From contig NZ_JACHJN010000010.1 of NCBI RefSeq assembly GCF_014203665.1, positions 287,942-351,941 of the forward strand: a stretch of DNA of 64,000 bases, given 5' to 3'. The DNA comes from Saccharothrix tamanrassetensis. GTDB lineage: Bacteria > Actinomycetota > Actinomycetes > Mycobacteriales > Pseudonocardiaceae. The notes beneath the pieces are model-generated. The model had not been told where the DNA came from and did no database searches. It worked only from the letters and a program-made list of their open reading frames with translations. Numbering within the stretch: the stretch's first letter is position 1; each line of letters starts with the position of its first letter. Positions 52,105 through 61,113 of this stretch are shown here, piece after piece. A program made the translations under genes and the position numbers.

Positions 52105-53043
52105 TCAGCCGACGGTACCCGGCGCGGGCGCCTCCGCATTGCCGGCAACGCCGTACCGCCCGGACTTGCCCTCCAACTGTTCCCGCAAAGCCAACACCGC
52201 CACGACCCGACCCGCCGCCGAATCGGTGTTGTCGACGGTGGACAACACCGAAGTCGCCGCGGTGTCCGCCCGCACCACCCCCACCGCCCCGGTCCCGTTC
52301 GCCGACCCCGCACCACCCACCAGCACAGCGCCGGCCCCCGACCGGTCCAGCTGAGTCGCGAATCGGGCCACCGTCGCGGCACGGTCCCCGGCCGAATCCC
52401 CGTCCACCGCACCACCGGTCAGCACGACCGCCAGCTGCGCGGGCCGCAAAGCCGGACCGGGCTTCACGAACCCCGCCGACGCCAACCCGGCCAGCGCGGC
52501 GGCGGTCTCGTCCGGGGAGGCCTGGGGCTGGTTGTTCTCCTTGTTCAACAGCAGCAGCGCGCCCAACAACCCGCCGGCACGCGTTCCCGGGTCCGCTCCG
52601 GTGGGCAGCTGGGTTCCCGCCGGTTGCAGGCGCGCCACCAGGTCGCGCAATTGGTCGGCTTTGCGCGGATCGGTGAAGGAATCCGTTAGTTGCAATTCAC
52701 CCGTCAGTGTCGCACCCGATGCGCGGAGGAGTTCGGTCAACGCATCGCGATCATTCGGCTTCGCGTCCGTGGTGGTCACCAACACCACCGTCCGCTCCGC
52801 CAACAATCCCTTCACCGCCAGCGGCCCGACCGACGTCGCGAACTCGTCCGCATCCGCCAGCCGCGCGTTCAGCCCGTTCTGCTCGGCCTGCAGATCGGCG
52901 ACCTGCTCGCCCAGTGCCGAATTGTCGTCGGTCAACCCGGACAACAACCGGCTGCTGATCGCCGTCGACCCGAGCACCACCCCCACGGCCAGCGCCAGGA
53001 ACACCGCGGTGATGGAGACGATGTGGTACCGCATCGAGATCAT
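52105..53043 (-). CDS. MctB-like outer/cell-envelope copper transport family protein
   Basis: 312 aa. MRYHIVSITAVFLALAVGVVLGS is an N-terminal membrane anchor, followed by a coiled coil (EQVADLQAEQNGLNARL) and an alpha/beta domain. It matches the family of Rv1698 (MctB), linked to copper efflux in mycobacteria. ATG 53043 overlaps steA by ATGA. Copper role is by homology only. Confidence 0.82.
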   Translation of the reverse strand: MISMRYHIVSITAVFLALAVGVVLGSTAISSRLLSGLTDDNSALGEQVADLQAEQNGLNARLADADEFATSVGPLAVKGLLAERTVVLVTTTDAKPNDRDALTELLRASGATLTGELQLTDSFTDPRKADQLRDLVARLQPAGTQLPTGADPGTRAGGLLGALLLLNKENNQPQASPDETAAALAGLASAGFVKPGPALRPAQLAVVLTGGAVDGDSAGDRAATVARFATQLDRSGAGAVLVGGAGSANGTGAVGVVRADTAATSVLSTVDNTDSAAGRVVAVLALREQLEGKSGRYGVAGNAEAPAPGTVG

Positions 53044-54224
53044 GAGAAGAGTCCCTTGAACCAGTCGACGACGGAGCGGAACGCGTCCACCGCCACGTCG
53101 ACGTACACCTGCCCCACCCCGGACACCGCCAGCGCCGCCACCATCGCCACCACGGCCGCGAGCACCAGCAGGAAGATCACCCCGAACGACACCCGGCTGC
53201 GGTGCAGGGTGGCGACCGCTTCCCCGTCGACCAGCTTGCTGCCGAGCTTCAGCCTGGTCAGGAACGTCGACGGGTTGGAGCCCGAGTGGCCCCGGTCCAG
53301 GAATTCGCGCAGGCCCGCCCGCAACCCGACGGTCACCACCAGGGACGCGCCGTGCGCCTCGGCCAGCAGCAGTGCCAGGTCCTCGGCGTTGCCGGACGCC
53401 GGGAACGTCACCGCGCCGATGCCGAGGTCCTGGATGCGCTCCAGGCCGGGCGCGTGGCCGTCGGTCTGGGCGGGCACGACGACTTCCGAGCCGACTTTCA
53501 ACGTCTCGGTGCCGATGCCGTCCGGGTCGCCGACGATGATGTCCGGCTTGTACCCGGCGTCGTGCAGGGTGTCCGCGCCCGCGTCGACGCCGATCAGCAC
53601 CGGCCGGTACTCGCGGATGTACTTGCGCAGCCCGCGCAGTTCCTCGGCGTGCCGGGGTCCGCCCGCGACGACCAGCACCTGACGGTCGCGGATCGGCACG
53701 AAGACCTCGGGGACGCCGACGCCGTCCAGGATCAGGGCGCGTTCCCGGCGCAGGAACTCGATGGTGTTCGCGGAGAACGCCTCCAGCTGGGCCGCCATGC
53801 CCGCCTTGGCCTCGATCATCGCGTCGGCGATCGTCTCGGCGCCCTGCTCGACGCCCCGCGCGACCTCCCGGTCGCCGATGAACACCGCGCCGTCGTGCAG
53901 CCGCAGCTTGGTGCCGTCCTTCAGCTCCCGCAGCACGCCCGTGCCGACGCCGTCGACCAGCGGTATGCCCGCTTCGACCAGCAGCTCCGGGCCGAGGTTG
54001 GGGAACCGGCCGGAGATCGACGGCGACGCGTTGACCACGCCCACCACCTCGGCGGTGACCAGGGCTTCGGCGGTGCGGCGGTCGATGTCCACGTGGTCCA
54101 GGACGGCGATGTCACCTGGACTCAGCCGCCGCAGCAGGTCACTCGTCCGACGATCGACCCGCGCGACGCCGGTGACACCTGGCAGTTCGTGGTTCGTGCG
54201 GCTGAGCAACCCGGAGAGCTTCAT
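53040..54224 (-). CDS. steA: SteA-like cytokinetic ring/thiamin-pyrophosphokinase-fold protein
   Basis: 394 aa. GVARVDRRTSDLLRRLSPGDIAVLDHVDIDR and VNASPSISGRFPNLGPELL match the Rv1697/SteA family; VVAGGPRHAEELRGLRKYI, GVDAGADTLHDAGYKPDIIVGDPDG is a thiamin-pyrophosphokinase-like catalytic fold; one C-terminal membrane helix (VIFLLVLAAVVAMVAALAV). In corynebacteria SteA with SteB controls cell separation. ATG 54224 is chosen by family alignment over GTG 54242. Confidence 0.88.
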   Translation of the reverse strand: MKLSGLLSRTNHELPGVTGVARVDRRTSDLLRRLSPGDIAVLDHVDIDRRTAEALVTAEVVGVVNASPSISGRFPNLGPELLVEAGIPLVDGVGTGVLRELKDGTKLRLHDGAVFIGDREVARGVEQGAETIADAMIEAKAGMAAQLEAFSANTIEFLRRERALILDGVGVPEVFVPIRDRQVLVVAGGPRHAEELRGLRKYIREYRPVLIGVDAGADTLHDAGYKPDIIVGDPDGIGTETLKVGSEVVVPAQTDGHAPGLERIQDLGIGAVTFPASGNAEDLALLLAEAHGASLVVTVGLRAGLREFLDRGHSGSNPSTFLTRLKLGSKLVDGEAVATLHRSRVSFGVIFLLVLAAVVAMVAALAVSGVGQVYVDVAVDAFRSVVDWFKGLFS

Positions 54225-54295
54225 GACCCGATGGTGACTCACCCCGCGGCCGGTTCCGGGCTAACACGCCGAGGGTCCGGGGCAGGTCAGCCAGG

Positions 54296-54985
54296 TCAGT
54301 GCTCCACAGTGGACGGATTACCCCCGGTAGGGGGATGCCTTTCGGCGCCACGATCGGCTACCCCGGATCCATCACCATCGGCTGCCCCGGCCGCACGGTC
54401 GGCTACCTCCGGCACGTCGAGCGCGGTGGTCGGGATGGCGATGCCGAACGGCGGCGTGTCGTCGTCGTCACCGTCCACCCGGTACACCGACACCCCGGTC
54501 GGTTCCGGCGCGCGGGGTGGCCAGTCCTGCGCCAGTGCCGCGCCGACCAGCAGCACGAGGCACGCGGCGGTCAGCGTCCACATGCCCGACCCGAGGGTCG
54601 CGCTGGACGACGGCGGCAGGTTCTCGCGGCCGAACAGGGTGGTCACCGTCGCGTGAGCGGACCAGGTGGTGCCCACCAACAGTCCGGCGGAGGCCACGGC
54701 GGCGAACCGCCCCACCGCGACGAACCGGGGTGACCGGAACAGCAGCAGCGCGGCGACCACGGCCAGCACGCCGGCGAGCACCATCGGGTAGCCCCACTGC
54801 GGGGTGTGCGGGTCGCTGCTCGGATCGATCGGAGGGCGGTAGTGGACCTGCCACGGGGTGAGCCGGAAGCCCTGGTACTCGGGGAGTGCCACTTCGAGCC
54901 GGTACAGGTCCATCAGCACCCCGGCGAACGTGAGCAGCGCGCCGGTGAGCAGCGCGCCGGCCGCGATGGCGCCGCGGCGGCTCAC
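54296..54985 (-). CDS. four-helix membrane protein, paralogue 3 of the DDDDTPPFG family
   Basis: 229 aa. Four hydrophobic helices and a cytoplasmic tail with VYRVDGDDDDTPPFGIAIP, the shared motif of three neighbouring genes. GTG 54985 overlaps paralogue 2 by 4 bp. Not a family I can name. Confidence 0.7.
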   Translation of the reverse strand: MSRRGAIAAGALLTGALLTFAGVLMDLYRLEVALPEYQGFRLTPWQVHYRPPIDPSSDPHTPQWGYPMVLAGVLAVVAALLLFRSPRFVAVGRFAAVASAGLLVGTTWSAHATVTTLFGRENLPPSSSATLGSGMWTLTAACLVLLVGAALAQDWPPRAPEPTGVSVYRVDGDDDDTPPFGIAIPTTALDVPEVADRAAGAADGDGSGVADRGAERHPPTGGNPSTVEH

Positions 54986-55635
54986 GTCCCGGCCTTCCCC
55001 CCGGGCTCGGCGGTCGGCGACCCGGTGGAGTCCGGCGGGGCGTGACCGGGCGACGCCGCGCCCGACGACCCGGTGCCCGGCTCGACCGGTAGCGGGATGC
55101 CGAACGGCGGCGTGTCGTCGTCGTCCCCCTCGACCCGGTACACGAGCGGCGCTTCCGTCCCGGGCACGCGCGACGGCCAGTCCTGCACCATCAGCGCACC
55201 GCCGACGGCCAGCACGGACGCCAACCCGAGCACCGCCAGGGCGAGTCCGAAGTCCGTGGTGATGACCAGCCCGCCGCCGGGCTGCTCCAGCAAGTACGTC
55301 GCGAGCACGAAGTGCCCGACCGTCCAGGCGCTGCCGAGCAGCAGCATCGCGCCGCACGCCGCCACCAGCCGACCCCACATCGCACCCGCACGCACCGCGC
55401 CGAGCACCAGCAGCAGGGCGGCGACCACCATCGGCATCCCGTACAGGGCTTCCCGGCCGAACAGGCCGTCGCCGTCGCCGCTGTCGCTGGTCACCTCCCA
55501 GCCGGTCTGCACGACCGTCATGGTGTGGCCGTAGGTGAACTCCCACCGCTGCTCGTACAGCGGCAGGAACGTCGCGACCAGCACCAACGGCGCGCTGATC
55601 ACCAGCGCGACCACACCCGCGACGCGCCGGCTCAC
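54982..55635 (-). CDS. four-helix membrane protein, paralogue 2 of the DDDDTPPFG family
   Basis: 217 aa. Starts VSRRVAGVVALVISAPLVLV, four helices, and tail VYRVEGDDDDTPPFGIPLP. GTG 55635 overlaps paralogue 1 by 4 bp (GTGA). Residues 30-60 form a likely external loop (EQRWEFTYGHTMTVVQTGW) with the TGW element also found in paralogue 1. Confidence 0.7.
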   Translation of the reverse strand: MSRRVAGVVALVISAPLVLVATFLPLYEQRWEFTYGHTMTVVQTGWEVTSDSGDGDGLFGREALYGMPMVVAALLLVLGAVRAGAMWGRLVAACGAMLLLGSAWTVGHFVLATYLLEQPGGGLVITTDFGLALAVLGLASVLAVGGALMVQDWPSRVPGTEAPLVYRVEGDDDDTPPFGIPLPVEPGTGSSGAASPGHAPPDSTGSPTAEPGGKAGT

Positions 55636-56399
55636 GGTTTGTGGTCCTCGGGTCCGCGTGACTGCCGCGAAGGCTCGCGCGGCTGCCCCGGCGTTTCCCG
55701 CGACGGCCCCGAAGTCTCGCTCGGTCGCCCTGGGGGCTCGGCCGGTTGCCCGTGCGGTTCGGGCGACTGCCCGTGGAGGTCGGCCGGCTGCCCGTGGGAC
55801 TCGCGCGGCTGCTCCAGGTAGCCCGCGGGCAGCACGGGCACCGACGTGCCGAACGGCGGGGTGTCCGTGTCCGTATCCGCGTCGTCCACCAACCGGTGCA
55901 CGATCGGCCCTTCCGGAGCCGGCTGCCGAGGCTTGGCGTGCAGGAGCACCGTGGCCACGACTGCCACGACCCCGGCGGCGACCAACAACCACAGCCCCGC
56001 GCCGTACTCGGACTCCAGCGGTGTGCGCTCGCCGCGGAACGAGGGCGACAGCCACGCCGAGACCACCATGAACGTCGTCCACACCGATCCGACCAGCACC
56101 CCGGTCGCGCCGATGGCGGTGTACCGGGCGGCCTGCTTCTGGTGCTCCGGCAGGAACACCAGTGCCGCCGCGACCACCAGCAGCACGGCGGCGATCACGA
56201 TCGGCACGCCGAACTGCGCGGTGGGCGCGAACCCGGCCAGACTGATCGGTTCGGTGGTGACGCTCCAGCCGGTGGTGGTGTACCCGAACCGGGAGTCACC
56301 CCGCCCGATACCCATCCGGCCCAGCGGCAGGAACGTCGCCACGACCGCCGTCACCGCCGAAGCGACCGCCAGGGCGACCCCCGCCGCCCGTCGGTTCAC
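55632..56399 (-). CDS. four-helix membrane protein, paralogue 1 of the DDDDTPPFG family
   Basis: 255 aa. MNRRAAGVALAVASAVTAVV, loop with YTTTGWSVTT, four helices, and VHRLVDDADTDTDTPPFGTSVP, a diverged version of the shared motif. Tail of about 70 residues is built from GQP(A/R)E-type repeats. GTG 56399 overlaps recN by 4 bp. Confidence 0.7.
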   Translation of the reverse strand: MNRRAAGVALAVASAVTAVVATFLPLGRMGIGRGDSRFGYTTTGWSVTTEPISLAGFAPTAQFGVPIVIAAVLLVVAAALVFLPEHQKQAARYTAIGATGVLVGSVWTTFMVVSAWLSPSFRGERTPLESEYGAGLWLLVAAGVVAVVATVLLHAKPRQPAPEGPIVHRLVDDADTDTDTPPFGTSVPVLPAGYLEQPRESHGQPADLHGQSPEPHGQPAEPPGRPSETSGPSRETPGQPREPSRQSRGPEDHKP

Positions 56400-58174
56400 T
56401 TCTTCTTCTTTCGCCGCACCACCGGGACGCTGTCCTTGTCCGCCTTGGCGGCCGCCAGCAGTTCCTCGGCGTGCGCACGGCCGGTGTCCGTGGAGTCCAT
56501 GCCCGCCAGCATCCGCGCGAGCTCGACCACGCGCTGCGCGTCGTCCAGGACCCGCACCCCGCTCCGGGTCAGCACGCCGTCGGCGGTCTTGTCCACCACG
56601 AGGTGCCGGTCGGCGAACGCGGCGACCTGCGGCAGGTGCGTGACCACGATGACCTGGTGGCTGCGCGCCAACCGGGCCAGCCGGCGGCCGACCTCCACCG
56701 CCGCCCGACCGCCGACGCCGGCGTCGACCTCGTCGAACACCAGCGTGGGCACCGGGTCGGAGTGCGACAGCACGACCTCCAGCGCCAGCATCACCCGGGA
56801 CAGCTCGCCGCCGGAGGCGCCCTTGTGCACGGGCAGCGCGGGCGCGCCGGGGTGCGCGATGAGCCGCAGCTCCACGTCGTCCACGCCGGACGCGCCGGCG
56901 TGCAGCAACCGCCCACCGACCTCCAGCGCCTGCGGGTCACCGGCTTCGGCGACCCGCGGCCGGACCGCCACCTCCACGTTCGCGTGCGGCATGGCCAGCC
57001 CGGTCAGCTCCTCGGACACCGCCTTGCCCAGCTCCGCGGCGGCGGCGACGCGTTCCGCGGTGATCTGCTCGGCGTACCCGGCCAGCTCGGCGGCCAGCGC
57101 GTCGCGGCGGGCGGCCAGCGCGGCCAGCGCCTCGTCCGAGGTGTCCAGGCCGGCCAGCCGGGACGACGCGTCGTCGGCCCACGCGATCACACCGTCCACG
57201 TCGGCGGCGTACTTGCGGGTCAGCGCCTTCAGCTCGGCCTGGCGGGCGAGGACCTGCTCCAGCCGCGCCGGGTCCGCGTCGAGGTGTTCCAGGTAGGACG
57301 CGATCTCCGCGCCCACGTCGGCCAGCAGCGTCTCCGCCTCCACCAGCCGGGACTCGAGGTCGCGCAGCTTCGGGTCCTCGGAGGTGCCCAGCCGGCGGCG
57401 GGCCTCGCCGATCAGGCCGAGCGCGCCGGGGTTGTCCGGGTCGCCGTCGGGCGAACCGGCGACCGCGTACTGCACGCCGGACGCGGTTTCCCGCAGCTGG
57501 TCGACGTCGGCCAGCCGGCGGGCCTCGTCGTGCAGCTCGACGTCCTCGCCGCTCTTCGGGTCGACGGCGGTGATCTCGGCCAGGCCGTGCCGCAGCAGGT
57601 CCGCCTCGCGGGCCAGCTCCCGGGCCCGTTCGGTGCGCTCGGTCAGCTCGGCGGCGACCTTGAGCCACTGGTCGCGGAGCTGCTGGTACTTGCGCAGCGG
57701 CGCGCCCACGTCGTCGGCCGCGAACCGGTCCAGCACCGCGCGCTGCTCGGTGGGGCGCAGCAGCCGCAGCTGGTCGTTCTGCCCGTGCACCGCCAGCAGC
57801 TGCTCGGCCAGCTCGGACAGCACGCCCACCGGCACGGAACGCCCGCCCAGGTGGGCGCGGGACCGCCCGTCGGACCCGACGGTGCGGATGGCGATCACGC
57901 TGCCGTCCTCGTCGGGTTCGCCGCCGACCTCCTCGGCGACCTTCGCGGCAGGGCTTCCGGCGGGTGCCTGGAACCGCCCTTCGACGACCGCCTTGTCCGC
58001 GCCGTTGCGCACGCGGGACGCTTCGGCGCGACCGCCACCGAGCAGGTGGAGACCCGTGACGACCATCGTCTTGCCGGCGCCGGTCTCCCCCGTCACGACG
58101 GTGAAGCCCTCGGCGAGTTCAAGGGTGGCCTCGTCGATCACACCGAGGCCCTGGATGCGCATCTCGGCCAGCAC
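56396..58174 (-). CDS. recN: DNA repair protein RecN
   Basis: 592 aa SMC-like protein. Walker A GETGAGKT at 29-36, long coiled-coil centre, signature SGGELSRVMLALEVVL, Walker B TLVFDEVDAGVGG. Acts in double-strand break repair. C-terminus ends in a lysine run (KKKK). Confidence 0.96.
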   Translation of the reverse strand: MLAEMRIQGLGVIDEATLELAEGFTVVTGETGAGKTMVVTGLHLLGGGRAEASRVRNGADKAVVEGRFQAPAGSPAAKVAEEVGGEPDEDGSVIAIRTVGSDGRSRAHLGGRSVPVGVLSELAEQLLAVHGQNDQLRLLRPTEQRAVLDRFAADDVGAPLRKYQQLRDQWLKVAAELTERTERARELAREADLLRHGLAEITAVDPKSGEDVELHDEARRLADVDQLRETASGVQYAVAGSPDGDPDNPGALGLIGEARRRLGTSEDPKLRDLESRLVEAETLLADVGAEIASYLEHLDADPARLEQVLARQAELKALTRKYAADVDGVIAWADDASSRLAGLDTSDEALAALAARRDALAAELAGYAEQITAERVAAAAELGKAVSEELTGLAMPHANVEVAVRPRVAEAGDPQALEVGGRLLHAGASGVDDVELRLIAHPGAPALPVHKGASGGELSRVMLALEVVLSHSDPVPTLVFDEVDAGVGGRAAVEVGRRLARLARSHQVIVVTHLPQVAAFADRHLVVDKTADGVLTRSGVRVLDDAQRVVELARMLAGMDSTDTGRAHAEELLAAAKADKDSVPVVRRKKKK

Positions 58175-58243
58175 AGCGCGAACACTACTGGGCGGGGACT
58201 TCGGGAGGTGTCTTCGGGTGGGAGTGTCGGGCGAACAAATGTT

Positions 58244-59152
58244 CTAACCGGCCGACGGACCCCGCCACCCCTGGACCGGCAGCGAGAACTTCTCCACCAG
58301 CCGGTCGGTGAACGGTCCCTCGCGCAGCCGGACCAGTCGCAGCGGCGTCGAACCGCCCACGACCTCCACCCGCGCGCCCGCCGGCAGCTGCACGCTGCGC
58401 CTGCCGTCCGCGCACAGCACCGCCGGGTGCCCGCCCGGGTCGACCTCCAGCGCCACCACGGACGCGGGCGACACCACCAGCGGCCGGGCGAACAGCGCGT
58501 GCGCGTTCGACGGCACCACCAGCAACGCCTGCACGTCCGGCCACACCACCGGCCCGCCGGCGGAGAACGCGTACGCGGTGGACCCGGTCGGGGTCGCGAC
58601 CAGCACGCCGTCGCAGCCGAACGCCGACACCGGCCGCCCGTCGACCTCCACCACCACGTCCAGGATGCGTTCCCGCGAGCTCTTCTCCACGCTGGCCTCG
58701 TTGAGCGCCCAGGTGCTCTCCAGCACCCGGCCGTCCACGGACGCGGTGATGTCCACCGTCATCCGCTCCTCGACCTCGTAGCTGCGCTCGATGACGTGGT
58801 TGATGGCCTCGGACAGCTTGTCCGAGTCGGCCTCGGCGAGGAACCCGACCCGGCCCAGGTTCACGCCGAGCACCGGCACGCCCGCCGCACGGGCCAGTTC
58901 CGCCGCGCGCAGCAGCGTGCCGTCGCCGCCGAGCACGAACACCAGCTCGGTGCCCTCGGCGGCGCGGTCGTCGGCGGTCACCACCCGCGCGTAGCAGGAC
59001 GGGTCCAGGTCCGGCGCCTCGTCCTTGAGCACCCGCAGCCGCACGCCCGCCGAGGCGAAGCGCCGCGCCACCTCCTGGGCGACCCGCACGTTGCTGCGCC
59101 GCCCGGTGTGGACGACGAGCAGGATCTCCCTTGTCACAGCGTCCCCGGTCAC
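58244..59152 (-). CDS. nadK: NAD kinase
   Basis: 302 aa. GGDG motif at 75-78 (VLGGDGTLL), ALNEASVEK (NE/D motif) and DGVLVATPTGSTAYAFSAGGPVV. Makes NADP. GTG 59152 forms GTGA with the tlyA stop and has GGAAGGA upstream; a GTG at 59137 is possible. Confidence 0.95.
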   Translation of the reverse strand: MTGDAVTREILLVVHTGRRSNVRVAQEVARRFASAGVRLRVLKDEAPDLDPSCYARVVTADDRAAEGTELVFVLGGDGTLLRAAELARAAGVPVLGVNLGRVGFLAEADSDKLSEAINHVIERSYEVEERMTVDITASVDGRVLESTWALNEASVEKSSRERILDVVVEVDGRPVSAFGCDGVLVATPTGSTAYAFSAGGPVVWPDVQALLVVPSNAHALFARPLVVSPASVVALEVDPGGHPAVLCADGRRSVQLPAGARVEVVGGSTPLRLVRLREGPFTDRLVEKFSLPVQGWRGPSAG

Positions 59153-59955
59153 TGGGGTCCTTCCGCTACGGCGGTGCGCACGAGCGCGGCGGCGGCTTCC
59201 GCGTCCAAGGGCTCGCCTCGACGCAGCCAGACGAAGAACTCGACGTTGCCCGACGGCCCGGGCAGCGGGCTGGCGGTGACGCCGTGCAGCCGCAGGCCGA
59301 TCCCGGCGGCGGCGCCGACGACGTCCAGCACGGCCTCGGCGCGCAGCCCGGGGTCGCGGACCACACCGCCGGACCCCAGGCGCTCCTTGCCGACTTCGAA
59401 CTGCGGCTTCACCATCGGCAGCAAATCGCCCTCCTCGTCGAGGCACGCGGCGAGTGCGGGGAGCACCAGCCTCAACGAGATGAACGAGAGATCGGCCACG
59501 ACGAGTTCGACCGGACCGCCGACGTCCTCCGGCGTCAACGACCGCACGTTGGTCTTGTCCTTCACCACGACCCGGTCGTCGGTGCGCAGCCGCCAGTCCA
59601 GCAGGCCCCGCCCGACGTCGGCGGCGACCACCTGACGTGCCCCGTTGCGCAGCAGCACGTCCGTGAACCCACCGGTGGACGCGCCGGCGTCCAGGCAGCG
59701 CCTGCCGTCGACCTCGATCGCGGGGAACGCTTCGAGCGCGCCGACCAGCTTGTGCGCGCCGCGCGACGCCCAGTTCGGGTCGTCGGTGTCGCGCACCACG
59801 AGCGCGGTGTCCAGTTCGACGGCGGTGGCGGGTTTGGTCGCGACCGTGCCGCGGACCGTCACCCGTCCTTCGGCGACCAGCTCACTGGCGTGCTCCCGCG
59901 ACCGGGCCAGACCGCGACGGACCAGTTCGGCGTCCAGCCGAGCCCTGCGTGGCAC
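59149..59955 (-). CDS. tlyA: TlyA rRNA 2'-O-methyltransferase
   Basis: 268 aa. S4 domain (RLDAELVRRGLARSREHASEL, GRVTV) and FtsJ-like methyltransferase (CLDAGASTGGFTDVLLRNG, VVADLSFISLR, PMVKPQFEVGK). Methylates 16S and 23S rRNA; loss gives capreomycin resistance in mycobacteria. Confidence 0.95.
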   Translation of the reverse strand: MPRRARLDAELVRRGLARSREHASELVAEGRVTVRGTVATKPATAVELDTALVVRDTDDPNWASRGAHKLVGALEAFPAIEVDGRRCLDAGASTGGFTDVLLRNGARQVVAADVGRGLLDWRLRTDDRVVVKDKTNVRSLTPEDVGGPVELVVADLSFISLRLVLPALAACLDEEGDLLPMVKPQFEVGKERLGSGGVVRDPGLRAEAVLDVVGAAAGIGLRLHGVTASPLPGPSGNVEFFVWLRRGEPLDAEAAAALVRTAVAEGPQ

Positions 59956-59959
59956 CGGG

Positions 59960-60133
59960 TCACACCTTGTCGATGCTCGACAGCGCGGCGGTCAACGCCG
60001 TGTGCGCGTCGTCGAACCGGGCCACGTGCTCGGCGACGTCGAGCTGCTCCAGGCCGTCCAGCCCGGTCAGCGCGTCGTCGATCCCGGCCACCGGATCACG
60101 CGGCGGGCCGGGGAGGGGAACCTCGAAGCTCAC
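59960..60133 (-). CDS. small conserved protein (Rv1693-like), 57 aa
   Basis: GTG 60133 to TGA at 59960. Translation begins MSFEVPLPGPPRDPVAGIDD and ends ALSSIDKV; acidic and helical in its second half. It lies 4 bp after the HAD stop and 4 bp before tlyA, in the exact position of the Rv1693 gene of mycobacteria. Too short for most gene finders. Function unknown. Confidence 0.78.
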   Translation of the reverse strand: MSFEVPLPGPPRDPVAGIDDALTGLDGLEQLDVAEHVARFDDAHTALTAALSSIDKV

Positions 60134-60137
60134 GGTT

Positions 60138-60947
60138 TCACGTTAGCCGATCGAGGACCGACAGGTCCGCCGCGACGTACGTGGGCCGAAGCTCCTCCCG
60201 CAGTCCGTCGACCTCGGCCCGCGTCGACACCCCGGTGAGCACGAGCAGCGAGTCCATGCCCGCGTTCACCGCGCCCAGGATGTCGGTGTCCAGCCGGTCG
60301 CCGACGACCAGCGGGCGCTGTGCGCCCAGCGACTTCGCGGCCTGCTCCAGCAGCGGCGTCGCGGGCTTGCCGGCCACCAGCGGCTGCGCCCCGGTGGCGG
60401 TCCGGAGTGCGGCGACCAGCGCACCGTTGCCGGGCAGCAGGCCGCGTTCGGTGGGCAGGGTGGCGTCCACGTTGCACGCCACCCAGCGGGCACCCGCCCG
60501 GATCGCGACGGCGGCCTCGGCCAGCTCCCGCCAGCCGAGGTCCTGCGACAGGCCCTGCACGACCGCCTCGGCCCCTTCGGCTCCGGTGGTGGGCGTGAAC
60601 CCGCGCAGCCGCACTTCCTCGGCCAGCGCCGCCGTGCCGAGCACGAGCACCTCGGCCCGCTGGGGGACCAGGTCGAGCAGCATCGCCGCCGCCGCTTGGG
60701 CGCTCGTGCTCACCTCGTCCAGCGCGGCGTGGAAGCCGAGCTCGGTGAGGTGGTCCGCCACGTCCTCCGGCGACCGCGACGCGTTGTTCGTGACGAACCG
60801 GATGCCGATGCCGTGCCCGCGAGCGGAGGCGACCGCCTCCACCGCGCCGGGCACGACCTCCCGACCCCGGTACACCGTGCCGTCGAGGTCCAGCAGCAGT
60901 GCGTCGTAGCGGTCCAGCAGCACGGCCCCTCGTTTCAGTGCTCTCAC
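60138..60947 (-). CDS. HAD-superfamily phosphatase, NagD/PNPase-like
   Basis: 269 aa. Nucleophile motif LLLDLDGTVYRG (Asp20, Asp22), FVTNNASRSP, KPATPLLEQA and VVGDRLDTDI are type IIA HAD features. Positional counterpart of Rv1692 (glycerol-3-phosphate phosphatase). GTG 60947 is preferred; the frame extends to 60983. Confidence 0.9.
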   Translation of the reverse strand: MRALKRGAVLLDRYDALLLDLDGTVYRGREVVPGAVEAVASARGHGIGIRFVTNNASRSPEDVADHLTELGFHAALDEVSTSAQAAAAMLLDLVPQRAEVLVLGTAALAEEVRLRGFTPTTGAEGAEAVVQGLSQDLGWRELAEAAVAIRAGARWVACNVDATLPTERGLLPGNGALVAALRTATGAQPLVAGKPATPLLEQAAKSLGAQRPLVVGDRLDTDILGAVNAGMDSLLVLTGVSTRAEVDGLREELRPTYVAADLSVLDRLT

Positions 60948-61024
60948 GCCTCGGTTCTGCCGACCCGATCCTGCCGGACCCACTCCCGTGCCCAGCCCGG
61001 GGGTCGGACCTGGCGGCCCGCCGC

Positions 61025-61055
61025 GCAGGACTCAGCCCAGCGGGCTCAGTCCTGC
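61025..61055 (-). terminator. hairpin terminator after the TPR/RDD-repeat gene
   Basis: GCAGGACTCAGCCC / GGGCTCAGTCCTGC, 14-bp stem with one mismatch and a 3-nt loop, 60 bp past the stop. Short CTGCGGG-rich repeats follow up to the stop. Confidence 0.6.
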
Positions 61056-61113
61056 GGCAGAGTCCTGCGGGTCCAGGGTCTGCGGTCCAGTCCGCGGGTT
61101 CAGGCCTGCGGGA

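Noticed and set aside
51357..52676. Proline-rich 439-codon plus-strand frame
   Set aside because: Spans minisatellites and runs antisense into mctB; no start signal or domain.
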